Source of the DNA: Galdieria sulphuraria | Lineage: Eukaryota; Rhodophyta; Bangiophyceae; Galdieriales; Galdieriaceae | Direction: 5' to 3' | DNA length: 64,000 bases | Assembly: GCF_000341285.1 (NCBI RefSeq) | Contig: NW_005178419.1 | Span: forward strand, 54,402-118,401 | Shown: positions 23,037-32,885 of the stretch, piece after piece | How positions within the stretch are numbered: the first letter of the stretch is position 1 | Layout: every line of letters starts with the position of its first letter | The notes under the pieces: generated by a model | Told to the model about the DNA's origin: nothing | What the model saw: the letters and a program-made list of their open reading frames with translations, nothing else | Database searches by the model: none | Made by a program: the position numbers and the translations under genes

Positions 23037-24599
23037 ATGTGGCCGATGACTCAAGTTTTGATATCGGCTTTTGCTTATGGAAATAATGTGAACTCTCGCA
23101 ACCTTAGACGGGGACGTGCTTTATCCTTTCCTCGTTTTTGGTCTGTTCAGTGGAAACCAAGTTTATGTCGGAGACTTTCTGTTTATCGTGTAAAAGACAA
23201 CACTGTAGCGTCGAGTTCTTTATATTCCCTGTATCACGTGCAAAGAGAAGAAAGTACTCCCTTCAACGTTCCCAACACTGCTAAAGAACCACCAACAGAA
23301 AATCACAGTTCTCCGGAAGGTACGCTTAAAAAGTTAGAAGAGAAGGCTTCCCAAGGTAGTACTGGAGTCAAAGTGCAGAAGAACAAAAGGTCGCAATATG
23401 CAGAAAAAGATACAAAGCTCCCACCTCCAGGAGTATCTCCTACTTCTTGGTACAATTCGAGAATACGTGAATGTGTTGGAAGAAAGGATATCAAAACAAT
23501 ACTTGCTATTCTAGAAAAGATGCGGTCAGCAGAAGGAGTTGTGCTCAATGCAGTGACTTTTGCCACTGCACTCAGTTGTTGTTCCAAATTGCGTGATATG
23601 GAGTCGGCAAAAGTTATCTGGAAGATGTACGAAGAAGAGAGAATCCCTCCTAGCAACTATGTCTTTAGTTCTATGATTGCTGTATGTTCAAGAGCACAAC
23701 CACCACATGTGGACTTGGCTTTAAAACTATTTCATACTTTGTTAGAAACAGGTATCCAACCGAACAGGATAGTATACAATGCCACGATTGATATTTGTTC
23801 TCGAACCATGAGATATCGTGAGGCATTGGAGTTGTTTGAAAACTTTCACATGAGTGGGGATGCTCCGGATGCTTATACATATAATGCTATTCTACGAATA
23901 TTTGCTTCCAAAGGAGATATTGAAGGAACAAGAAAGATGTTTCGCAAGATGTTGTCGACTCATATATCTCCCAGTGTCATCACTTTTAGTATCATTATGG
24001 AAGCTTTTGGAAGGCTTCGTCGTTTGGATTATGTCTTGGAATTTTTTCATGAAATGCAGAATCATTGTGTGGAACCGAATGCCGTTACCTATAATATCTT
24101 AATAAGTGCTTGTGCTCATTCTAGAGAATATAACAAAGCATTAGGATTTGCAGCGGAAATGTCAACCAAAGGGTTATTAAAAGATCGTTATACTTATAAT
24201 GGATTGATGCACGCTTCCGTTGCTGCGAAACAGTATACTGCAACTTTGGAGTGGTTCGATACTATGCTAGAGAATAACATTGTTCCCAATAATGTTACAT
24301 TTCGTTATCTTTTTGAAGCTGGAGGTGGTTTGGTACGCTTTCAAGTGATTGAGTTGGGTTTAAAACATATGGAAAAGATGGGATTGAGTCTCAATGTGTA
24401 TACTTTTGCTGCTTTGGTTGCAGCTTGTATTCATTGCAAGGAATTTGAAGCAGGTCAGAATTATCAGAAACAAGCTCAATATTTGTTAAAAAGGCAAGGC
24501 AAAATCTTTTATGAACAGTTGGCCAACATATTACAAGGCTTTGGTGATTCTGTTCGTGCCAATAAGATATTTGCCAAATTGCAACTTTATGAGCAATAA
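23037..24599 (+). CDS. pentatricopeptide repeat (PPR) protein, organellar
   Basis: The ATG at 23037 gives 520 residues in one exon; the frame is open slightly upstream without ATG. The first ~45 residues are basic and rich in Arg and Ser (SRNLRRGRALSFPRFW), like a mitochondrial or plastid transit peptide. From about residue 165 there are at least eight P-type PPR repeats, for example NRIVYNATIDICSRTMRYRE and NAVTYNILISACAHSREYNK. PPR proteins bind organelle RNA and act in processing, splicing or translation. No PLS, E or DYW editing domain is present. The RNA target is unknown. Confidence 0.9.
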   Translation: MWPMTQVLISAFAYGNNVNSRNLRRGRALSFPRFWSVQWKPSLCRRLSVYRVKDNTVASSSLYSLYHVQREESTPFNVPNTAKEPPTENHSSPEGTLKKLEEKASQGSTGVKVQKNKRSQYAEKDTKLPPPGVSPTSWYNSRIRECVGRKDIKTILAILEKMRSAEGVVLNAVTFATALSCCSKLRDMESAKVIWKMYEEERIPPSNYVFSSMIAVCSRAQPPHVDLALKLFHTLLETGIQPNRIVYNATIDICSRTMRYREALELFENFHMSGDAPDAYTYNAILRIFASKGDIEGTRKMFRKMLSTHISPSVITFSIIMEAFGRLRRLDYVLEFFHEMQNHCVEPNAVTYNILISACAHSREYNKALGFAAEMSTKGLLKDRYTYNGLMHASVAAKQYTATLEWFDTMLENNIVPNNVTFRYLFEAGGGLVRFQVIELGLKHMEKMGLSLNVYTFAALVAACIHCKEFEAGQNYQKQAQYLLKRQGKIFYEQLANILQGFGDSVRANKIFAKLQLYEQ

Positions 24600-24792
24600 T
24601 AAGATATAACAAAGGAGACTGAAATGGATACAAATAGGTTGCTTTCTCTTTAACACAAAAAAAGAGAGAGTAAAAGTTTTCCAGTTGTTGAAGATTGGAG
24701 AAAACAACATTTTATATGTTACTATGAAGATGATTTGACTAACAAAGACTTGTAAAGAAAACCATATACGATTCCATCAACCCTCTTTCATC

Positions 24793-26088
24793 TTATAAAC
24801 TACTCAAGTTATCCCACATATGCATATCTTCTCTATCAACTCGTGACATTCCATATACTTGCAGAAATTCTTCGATATCTGCTGGAGAACCTAATATAAG
24901 AGGCTTCCTTTCGTGAATATCTTTTGGTGTCAAATCTAAAATATTTTCTATTCCCGTGGTTGCTTTACCTCCTGCTTGTTCAACCAAATATGCCATCGGT
25001 GCACATTCATATACCAATCTCAATTTACCAGAGACATTCTTTTTATCTGCTGGATAACCAAATATTCCGCCATACAATATTGTACGATGTACATCAGCAA
25101 CCATGGAGCCAACATATCTTGCGGAATAACGACAATTTGTTTGATTGTTTCCTTTTTTTAACCTCTCTATATAATCTTGAACTCCTTTATCCCATTGATA
25201 AAAGTTGGACTCGTTGAAAGAATAAATATTACCTCTTTGTGGAATTTGGATGTTAGCACGAGTCAATACAAATTCACCAACTTCCGTATCCAAAGTAAAA
25301 CAATGAAGACCATTACCCAATGAGAGTACCAACATGGTAGAAGAAGAATAGATACAATATCCAGCGGCAATCAATCTACGTCCTGGTTGTAAAGTGTTTT
25401 GTAAACAAGCCAATTCCATGTTATCGATGGACTCCTCATAGTCATGAATGAGACACGAGAATTGTTGTTGAAACACTCCAAATATAGTTCCAGTAGGCAA
25501 TCCAGCATCCAAATTGGAAGAACCATCTAATGGATCAAACACGACTACATAGTTACCGGAATAACTTTCTTCTACCATGATAGGAACGTCTTCTTCTTCC
25601 GAAGCTATGACAGCCATTTTTCCCGAATATTTGAGAGCGTTCTTCAATACTTCATTAGAAAGAACATCCAACTTTTTCTGTTCTTCTCCGTGAACGTTGA
25701 CTATGCCTTGTTGATAGATTCCCATCAAGTCAGTGACCCCTGCTTTACCAACCAATGAAGCTATCTTTTTGCAAGCAAATTGAATACCGTTTATCAATGC
25801 CACCATATCTCCCATATCCTTATTTTGTTTGGCTACTTCCAACAAGTAACGAGTGAGTGAAGTTGGTGTGTCTTGTGAGGTTTGTAAATATTCTGCTACG
25901 GGAGTCTTTTTGGGTTGGGGTTGAACAGCTATCATCTTATAAGGAAGATATCTTTTGCAGTGGTTATTTCTTGACACTCTTCTTTGTAAAGATATAGTAG
26001 GTTTGATGGATATCCATACTTGAATAAAGTATACTTGCACATCTTTCATGTGATCAAGAGAAGAAAATCTCAGGGTTTTGTCATCCAT
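24793..26088 (-). CDS. FBP: fructose-1,6-bisphosphatase, plastid-like with redox loop
   Basis: A single exon gives 431 residues. The enzyme removes the 1-phosphate of fructose-1,6-bisphosphate in the Calvin cycle or gluconeogenesis. Seen: metal site FDPLDGSSNLDAG; RYVGSMVADVHRT; LYGGIFGYPAD; LVYECAPMAYLVEQAGG. Before LIAAGYC there is an insertion, FSCLIHDYEESIDNMELACLQN, at the place of the thioredoxin loop of plastid FBPase. It has two cysteines, but the third spinach cysteine is replaced by Asn. The N-terminal ~65 residues are basic and could be a transit peptide. About 20 extra residues follow the usual C terminus. Confidence 0.94.
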   Translation of the reverse strand: MDDKTLRFSSLDHMKDVQVYFIQVWISIKPTISLQRRVSRNNHCKRYLPYKMIAVQPQPKKTPVAEYLQTSQDTPTSLTRYLLEVAKQNKDMGDMVALINGIQFACKKIASLVGKAGVTDLMGIYQQGIVNVHGEEQKKLDVLSNEVLKNALKYSGKMAVIASEEEDVPIMVEESYSGNYVVVFDPLDGSSNLDAGLPTGTIFGVFQQQFSCLIHDYEESIDNMELACLQNTLQPGRRLIAAGYCIYSSSTMLVLSLGNGLHCFTLDTEVGEFVLTRANIQIPQRGNIYSFNESNFYQWDKGVQDYIERLKKGNNQTNCRYSARYVGSMVADVHRTILYGGIFGYPADKKNVSGKLRLVYECAPMAYLVEQAGGKATTGIENILDLTPKDIHERKPLILGSPADIEEFLQVYGMSRVDREDMHMWDNLSSL

Positions 26089-26160
26089 TCTACTCCACTC
26101 TCTTCTTTAGGAGAGAAAAGTGAATCGATGTTCCATTCATTTTGTGTAGAAATACAAACT

Positions 26161-27390
26161 TTATGCATCACAACATCTCGTTGACTTGATAACCTTGGAA
26201 AGACATTCACTAAAGACACGAATATTATAACCTACTAAACCCCAATTGGAATCCAATATTTCTCCTCTCGCCATCAAAACCAAACAAAGATAATGTCCAA
26301 CACTTTTCATATGTAATACTATTCCATTTCCTAAACGTATGGTGCACCAACAACTCGAGTCTTGAAAAAAGTAACCACAAGACGAAGAAATATTCCAGTG
26401 ATCCAAAATAAAAGACTCTTCTCCAACGGGATGACTATCTTGAATAGAATCCTCCTTTGTATGGTTTCTAGGGTTTCCAAAACTATAAATTCCACTAATG
26501 TCTATAGCTACTTCAATCATATCTGAACAAAGCTCAAAGTCATTTCCATGAACTGGTGAAGAATCCGTTGCTACAACTAATTTAGAAACAGCATCAAATA
26601 GAAAAGCATTCTCTATGCCACTATAACCAACAAAAGTATCTAAAAGTCGTTCCAAAAGACAAGTCTGTGGATGCAACTTCTCAAGGACTTGAGAAAATGC
26701 TTCATAAATGGAATGATCAAATATGGAAGTAAGGCGATAAGATACTTGACTAACCACTCGATCCAATCCAATATCTCGTAACTCCCCATCCACATGTTCC
26801 TGAATCTCTCTTTGAAAGGATAACTTTTGTTCATCCGATAGAACATCTGTCTTATGAATAAATACTTCCATATGAATTTGCGGATTGACATTATAGCACC
26901 TGACGATAGTTTGATGAAGTAACTGCAAAGTCTCATCTGGAGTTTCTGTAGTAGTATCCAAGACAAATATAAGAGCTGAACAAATACTAACTATATCTTC
27001 CAAAGAAGGAGAACTTTCTGAATCACTTTGTAAAAGTTCAGGAGGTAAATCCCAAAGTTCCAACTGACAAAAGGGGCTATGACTGACAACATGTTTTACA
27101 ATACGACCCGTGCTTTCTAAGAATAGAGTTTCGTGTGGAGAAATCTTGTGGAAAATAACACTATGAATGCTCGTTTTACCTGATCTTGCTAAACCTCCCA
27201 AAGCTATATTACACTTGTTTGTAGACGAAGGAGATGCTTTGCTTGACTGTGAAAGGGCAGAAAGAGAACTTTCAGTTATCACATTGCCCTTCACTTTTTC
27301 TTCTTCCGGTACTGAATAGGGACCCAAGTCTTTAGCATACTTTGTATAGGAACTCACAGTTGCTTTTAAACTATGCGTATCTCGGTCCAT
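26161..27390 (-). CDS. Rag GTPase of the RagC/D (Gtr2) class
   Basis: A single exon gives 409 residues. Rag heterodimers bring TORC1 to lysosome/vacuole membranes in response to amino acids. Seen: P-loop GLARSGKTSI; the RagC/D hallmark VIFHKISPHETLFLEST; G4-like FIHKTDVLSD; a second family block LTSIFDHSIYEAFSQV; and the roadblock-type C-terminal domain with SGIENAFLFDAVSKLVVATDSSPV and ELCSDMIEVAIDIS. The G3 position reads WDLPPELL: the WDxPG motif has Pro in place of Gly. No RagA/B partner is in the window. Rag GTPases are generally reported absent from land plants. Confidence 0.92.
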   Translation of the reverse strand: MDRDTHSLKATVSSYTKYAKDLGPYSVPEEEKVKGNVITESSLSALSQSSKASPSSTNKCNIALGGLARSGKTSIHSVIFHKISPHETLFLESTGRIVKHVVSHSPFCQLELWDLPPELLQSDSESSPSLEDIVSICSALIFVLDTTTETPDETLQLLHQTIVRCYNVNPQIHMEVFIHKTDVLSDEQKLSFQREIQEHVDGELRDIGLDRVVSQVSYRLTSIFDHSIYEAFSQVLEKLHPQTCLLERLLDTFVGYSGIENAFLFDAVSKLVVATDSSPVHGNDFELCSDMIEVAIDISGIYSFGNPRNHTKEDSIQDSHPVGEESFILDHWNISSSCGYFFQDSSCWCTIRLGNGIVLHMKSVGHYLCLVLMARGEILDSNWGLVGYNIRVFSECLSKVIKSTRCCDA

Positions 27391-27493
27391 CGTTGTTCAG
27401 GAATAACAGTTTACAAATCCATCATTATTGATGATGGAAATGTATATCTCATTCGTCTTTATATAATCGACTAACAAAAAAAAATTGAAATCG

Positions 27494-28381
27494 CTACAAG
27501 TTATGAATAGCCCAGTAACCAAACCAAACAAGCGCTATGGAAAAACCGAGAGCTACGGCAATCATCCAACGATCATCACTCATCCTCGCTACTACCTTGT
27601 TGCCTTGCTTTTTAAAAAATCTGCGTTTAGGAGATCCACAGAGAGGGCATCTAAAGAGAAAAGAACTTGAAACATATGACGTGAATGATAAGGAAAAACT
27701 TACCTCCAGTTATCAGGCAAGTTTTCAAAAGCTATAGAAGCATCATCAGGGTAAACATATCCACAATCCATACAAACCCATTTTCCTTCTACAAATACAA
27801 CTGGCTCTCCTTCGGCTCTAGCTTTGGCAACTGCTCTCGGCATTCTTGGCTTGGGAAAACTATTGTTATTATTATTATTACTACTGGATATCGAACTTGA
27901 AGAATGATGAGTAGAGCTCTATGCAGATAGGTAAAAAACTGGATATTCATTATATTGTTCAAATACACACCTGGCTACGTTCCTTTTCTTCTGAAGAGAA
28001 ACCATCTTGTTCACTCAATATTTGAAGAGAATTCCTAGAATGGCTGGTATGAAACTCAATATTTGGTGAAAAGATAAAGCACGGTGTGAAAGAAGCTTTC
28101 TCTACATGAATACTTCCACTAGTCCAATCTTTTCTGCAAACAAAGCGTTGGTTCTTCAGCAAATGATTAGACTTGCTTCTCTGGTACCCAACAAAATAAT
28201 AATACTGGTTACTAATCTGATTATTCGGCAGAATAGCAGTTCTATTTGCACTATTTTTTCGTGTAGCGTAAATACAACCACGACAGGAAATACTAGGTAC
28301 ATAAAAATATTTTCTATTCGTCAATATTAGCTGTGAAGAAGTTGGAGTAACTACAAAACTTGCAACGTCCATACAATTCAT
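27494..28381 (-). CDS. membrane-anchored rubredoxin, plastid RBD1/RubA-like
   Basis: Exons 28381-27971, 27918-27704 and 27650-27494 give 260 residues. The long N-terminal ~160 residues include a transit-like start. The rubredoxin domain has two CxxC knuckles (WVCMDCGYVYPDD and WRCPLCGSPKRRF) separated by the usual ~30 residues, and a C-terminal transmembrane helix (WMIAVALGFSIALVWFGYWA). This is the layout of plastid RBD1 and cyanobacterial RubA, which help assemble photosystem II. An Asn run precedes the domain, from an AAT/AAC repeat. The second splice junction lies inside the rubredoxin fold. PGR5 is the next gene upstream on the same strand. Confidence 0.9.
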
Positions 28382-28543
28382 CTACAAATAATAATGAATG
28401 GTTAAAAATGAATCATTCATTTGATTCTAAAAGAGCGATTTTCTTTGATGGAATGTGACCCATCCATAAAAATAAACGTGTCTTCAACAAAATGTTTTTA
28501 TAAACAATCCATGTATCTTTCTTCTCACAGGTCCTCTTTTATT

Positions 28544-28981
28544 TTAAGATAGAAAACCAAGCTTGCTACCATTCGTCTTTGCTAAACGAATCAGTCCTTG
28601 CCTCAGCCTTGCATCCATACCCACATACTTACAAAACTCAGTGATTACCTATTCATATCATGGTTAACTTGTTCCACGAAAGACTGTGACACTAACTTGA
28701 GAGTGGAGAGCAATGGCCCTTCCTCTTATCTTGTTGAATCTATCCTTCCCTAGTACCCACCTAGTCACGTATACAACTGGAGTAAAAGGACCAAAGTTGG
28801 AAACCTTTCCCATATATACTTCGATAGCAGATTGCTTAATTCTTCGGCGACCAACTAATATGCCTTTGTTGACTCTCAACGTATGCGGACAGCAACTAGA
28901 AGAAAATTGCGAACTAAGCAAGAAAATAGAACGAATAGAGTCCTTAACGGCAAAAGTCGATATAAAATTACAGTACGACAT
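28544..28981 (-). CDS. PGR5: PGR5 (proton gradient regulation 5)
   Basis: Exons 28981-28697 and 28648-28544 (48-nt intron) give 129 residues, about the length of plant PGR5. The mature part reads KDRFNKIRGRAIALHSQ across the intron into VITEFCKYVGMDARLRQGLIR, ending KLGFLS. This is the PGR5 signature shared with cyanobacterial homologues. PGR5 supports cyclic electron flow around photosystem I and photoprotection. The N-terminal ~45 residues are Ser-rich and act plausibly as a plastid transit peptide. The intron falls in the middle of the most conserved block, so each half looks weak alone. Confidence 0.93.
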
Positions 28982-29965
28982 GTATTCAATGAAAATTATT
29001 TTTTGTAGAGGATAAAGTCAATAGAATAAACAAAAACACACTGCAGCACAATACCAGTCGCGTCTGAGATTAAAGAAAACCTCCAAAAATGCCTTTCAAA
29101 TTAAGGCCATAGATCCCATGTAGAGTAGAAGTTCTATAGCATACTGATTGCAAAAATAGTTTTTGACTAAACTAGAAAAAATATAAAAGACAAAAAAATT
29201 TTATTCAAAATATTATGAGGAGCCAAATTACCAGTAAATATCGATAAATACAAAAAAAACAAACATAAAAATCATCTAGAGAGAAATTTCAGCTTGTAAA
29301 TGTTTTCGCCTTTTATTTTATCAAAAGTCAATATTTTAAGCGAAGTCAATACGCTAAAATAGAGTAAACGCAATTTACAACGTAAAAATCCAACAAAAAA
29401 TTAAATTTTGATGCCATAACCAAGCTTTTCACGGAAAGCATAAAAATTTAAAATAATTGACCAAAATAAAATCACAATTCAAACGAATTATCTTTTACTT
29501 GAAACAACAATGATCTGCATAAATGTTAGTATTATGATAAAAAAACTCTATCTGAAAATGATCTTTGTCGTCTTGGAAGAATACTCCAACTAAACGATTA
29601 TGGGGAATTTTAAGTTTTTTCTTGATATTTTCAAGCTAACAAGTCATATTTATTTTTTTTAAGTTTTTGGTGTTTCGGTACACAAGGTCTAATTTCGATC
29701 ATAGTGAGGCATGGTTCTTGAGCTTAATTTTATGTTTGCTAATTAATTTTTTTATGAATAATTTTTCAAGACTTAATCATAAGAGTGTATTTTTCTTATT
29801 TTCGACAAAAGTTTGTGGATTCACTTGAAGTTTTGATTGCATTTTCAGATAATATTTTATTATTCTCTTTTGCGTTAGCTTTGATTGTTTTTGGATTTAA
29901 TCTCCTGTTTAATCTCAACGTGTTGATTTTCTATTTTTCAGGACGCATGTGACTTAGTTTGTCCT
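28982..29965. other. AT-rich gene-free stretch
   Basis: About 980 bases with many A- and T-runs, clearly more AT-rich than the flanking genes. I find no open frame with a domain, no tRNA and no clear repeat. It lies between the divergent starts of PGR5 and the methyltransferase gene and may carry long regulatory regions or a noncoding transcript. Confidence 0.5.
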
Positions 29966-32133
29966 ATGGGGAAGGTTAAACGTGGTGAAGATGCCGATTT
30001 TGAACTAGCTCTTTCTATTCATCGGGAGGAGAAGTAAGTAATTCCTCATGTTCGAAATACTTTCTTTTGAAGCTTCACAGCTCTCGTGACACACGTTTCC
30101 GAAGCAGAGAGGCAAAAAATGTGTCTTCTCCTGGTAGTAGGCTCTATTCTTCTTATATTTTCTGGCTATTCACAAGTATGCAGGTGGATCTCTGTTGGAA
30201 CAGTCATGGAGTAGTGGTACCTTAAAAGGTCAATACGTGGAGGACGATATCGATCTGAGTGCTCTCCAAAACGTGGTTATTTATCACAGAGAAAAAGAGT
30301 TCTTTAGTTTCCTAGATACTGCGAACGAAACAGCAGTTGATCAGAGGTTTCGCGATGGTGCATATATTAATTGTGACTTACGTTACTTTAATTTACGCTA
30401 TCTTCGCGAGAAATTGGGAAGTTTTGATGTGGTTTTAGCGGATCCGCCTTGGCGTATACGTGGAGCTGAAAAGAAATGTTCTAGCGATGGTATCATGAAC
30501 ACCATGTTTAGCAACAGTCGTTGGCAGGTTGTAATGGATTTTAGTTGAAGTGAAAAAGTGAAACTGTTTATGTCATAGTTGGAATATCGTACTCTTTCGT
30601 TTCAAGATATTAGAGATATGGATATTGGTTGTCTTTCAGATGAAGGGTTTCTTTTTCTTTGGGTTGTCAAGTCACAAGTAGCTGCAGGGTTGGAATGCCT
30701 TGGTAAATGGGGTTATGATTATGTGGACCTCATTACTTGGGTAAAGACGGTAATAAAGTTATATAGATTAGTCGAACAGGATAACTATGGTTAACTTGCA
30801 TTCGTGATTTTTAGAGAAATCGCAAATTACATATCAGTCATGGATATCATATTCTTCATTCTACCGAATTGTGTTTAGTTGGTTTGAAAAGTGGACCCAA
30901 TACTCGATTTCGTTATGTAGGAAAGGTTGCCAACGATGTTATTATTTCGAGTGTTCGAGAACGAAGCAGAAAACCGGATCAGTTGTATCATATCATCGAA
31001 GCCATGGTAAATGACCTTTTGTAACAACACATTGACAGTTGGTTATGTTTTGTAGTTTCCAGGTTCTCAAAAGATAGAGTTGTTTGCGAGGAACCATAAT
31101 ATTCGTCCTGGTTGGCTTAGTCTTGGAAACGAGTTGGGTGAGAATTATGTTTATTGGCACAACGAGTTTACTTGTGATCGTTGCCAGAGACGTATTACGA
31201 CAGGACGAAGGCGTTACAAGTCACGAATTAAGGCCAATTATGATATTTGTGAAATTTGTTGGCCAGCATATTTATCCGAACATGCACAAGATGGAATAGC
31301 AAGTCAAGAAGCTCATTTTTTTGCTTTGGAAAATGTTGTCGAGGAGGCTGTTTATCACGAGTATTTTGAATGCAATATGTGCAAAGTTGGTAAAGTTACT
31401 TTTTCAGTATAACTTTCTGTTGTTCTTTAGGTGACTCCTATTTGGGGTGTTCGTTTTAGTTGCCAAAATTGTGAAGAATATGATTTGTGTGAAGCTTGTT
31501 TCGATAAGAGTCTTTTGCATGAAGAAGGAAAAAAGCATTCGCTATTGCATACTTGGAAAGCTTATGAGCTTCCTCAGAGTGCGGGCGACCTTCCCGTCCA
31601 TCGAGGAGCTCGTTGTCAAGGATGCTTACAATATCCAATCATTGGATATCGCTTTCACTGTTTGGAATGTGTTCCTACAGTTGACTTGTGTCAAAAATGT
31701 TTCTTTGCCATGAAACTTCCGCGTTCTCATACTTTTCAACATGAAATGGAAGCTATCATAACTCCTTCTGCCTCAGAGTTTCGTCGACATACTGCTTGTG
31801 CTGGATGCAAAATGAAACCTATTGGGTAAGTAATATTCTTCTTTGTTCAGTGGAAATGGGTCATTATAAGAAATGGTTCACAGAGGAAATTACTGGAAAT
31901 GTGATAGCTGTTTCAGTTTCGAACTGTGCGATGAATGTTATCAAAACAAAGTAGTTACTTGGAGCTATCCTGGACATAAGGCACATCACAGTTTTTCGAT
32001 GGTGATCCAACAAGAGGGAAATAGCGCTGCTGCTTTACAATTGAAAGAGTCTCCCTTGTTAGAACAAGAAACGACTTCACCAGTAGTAACACCCACATCG
32101 TCCAACTGGATAAACACCCCAACCAACGAATGA
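29966..32133 (+). CDS. MT-A70 (METTL3-like) RNA methyltransferase fused to four ZZ-type zinc fingers
   Basis: Eight exons (29966-30033, 30081-30133, 30184-30527, 30579-30749, 30815-31006, 31056-31385, 31431-31825, 31884-32133) join in phase to give 600 residues. Residues ~100-315 are an MT-A70 N6-adenosine methyltransferase: VVLADPPWRI carries the catalytic DPPW, followed by GFLFLWVVKS, GYDYVDLITWVK, STELCLVGLKSG and a closing KIELFARNHNIRPGWLSLGNEL. Four Cys-rich ZZ-like modules follow: CDRCQRRI...CEICW, CNMCK...CQNCEEYDLCEACF, CQGC...CLECVPTVDLCQKCF and CAGC...CDSCFSFELCDECY. Each has His residues after it. ZZ fingers usually bind histone H3 tails or SUMO/N-degrons. Splice junctions fall inside both parts and keep phase, which supports one transcript. 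The fusion is unusual. Confidence 0.9.
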
Positions 32134-32227
32134 CAACTCTATTCAACGATGTTCAATGAAAAAGCCACAAGGTTACAAATAAAGCTTCTTCTTTTCGATT
32201 CCAACGAGGTTCATCCAACAAGGTTCT

Positions 32228-32798
32228 TTAATCTTGCTTTGCAAATAGCACTGTATACATCTTCGCAACAGAACGAAAGCCACGCAAGTCACCAGCTCTC
32301 AATAAGTTACCAGCGTCACAATTGAGAGGACTGTCAGGTTCTGGATGAGACAGCAATACCAAAATGGCACGACAAACAGACTGTAACGTCCATGCAGGAC
32401 TCCAAGTGGTTTTTAGAATATCCAAACAGATTTCTCCAGTCTAAAAAAGGTATGAACACGGCTTCCAAGAGGTTAACGGTAAGGCTGTGAAACTTACTTT
32501 GGCGTGAATGTTGGGATGAAATATCTTAGTTTTCAGTCGAACGGTGGGTGCTGATAAAGGGTAATTGTTGGGAATACGAATTTCCAAAACAAAAGTTCCA
32601 CCCTGAAACAAAACCTGTTGGGTTTCCTCAAGGATATACTATATTTCTTACCTCATAAGGTGAGTCGACAGGACCTTTCAACTTTGCTTGCCAGTGCAAC
32701 AAATTATCGTCAGTTGGATAAAGAAAGATATCAGGGTCTTGTTTCTTAGCTTTTTCCAACTCTTCCCATTCTTTATATAAACGACGAGATGGCGCCAT
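32228..32798 (-). CDS. PEX4: peroxisomal ubiquitin-conjugating enzyme PEX4-like
   Basis: Exons 32798-32652, 32602-32498 and 32440-32228 give 154 residues, the size of an E2. Seen: KIFHPNIHAKTGEICLDILK with the catalytic Cys in the GEICLD context, then TWSPAWTLQSVCRAI and HPEPDSPLNCDAGNLLRAGD, closest in pattern to plant and yeast PEX4. This E2 monoubiquitinates PEX5 to recycle the import receptor. No PEX22 anchor is in the window. The start MAPSRRLYKEW is encoded by the palindromic ATGGCGCCAT. It is divergent from AHA1, 87 bases away. Confidence 0.88.
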
Positions 32799-32885
32799 TC
32801 CACAACTTTTTTCTCCCAATTTGAGGAATTCTTATCTAGAAATTTCTGCAATTGTTTGCAAGTTTGCTTTCTTCCTTAGAACACT

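Noticed and set aside
22850-23086. Frame overlapping the start of the PPR gene
   Set aside because: Out of phase with the PPR protein and without a domain; no in-phase splice found.
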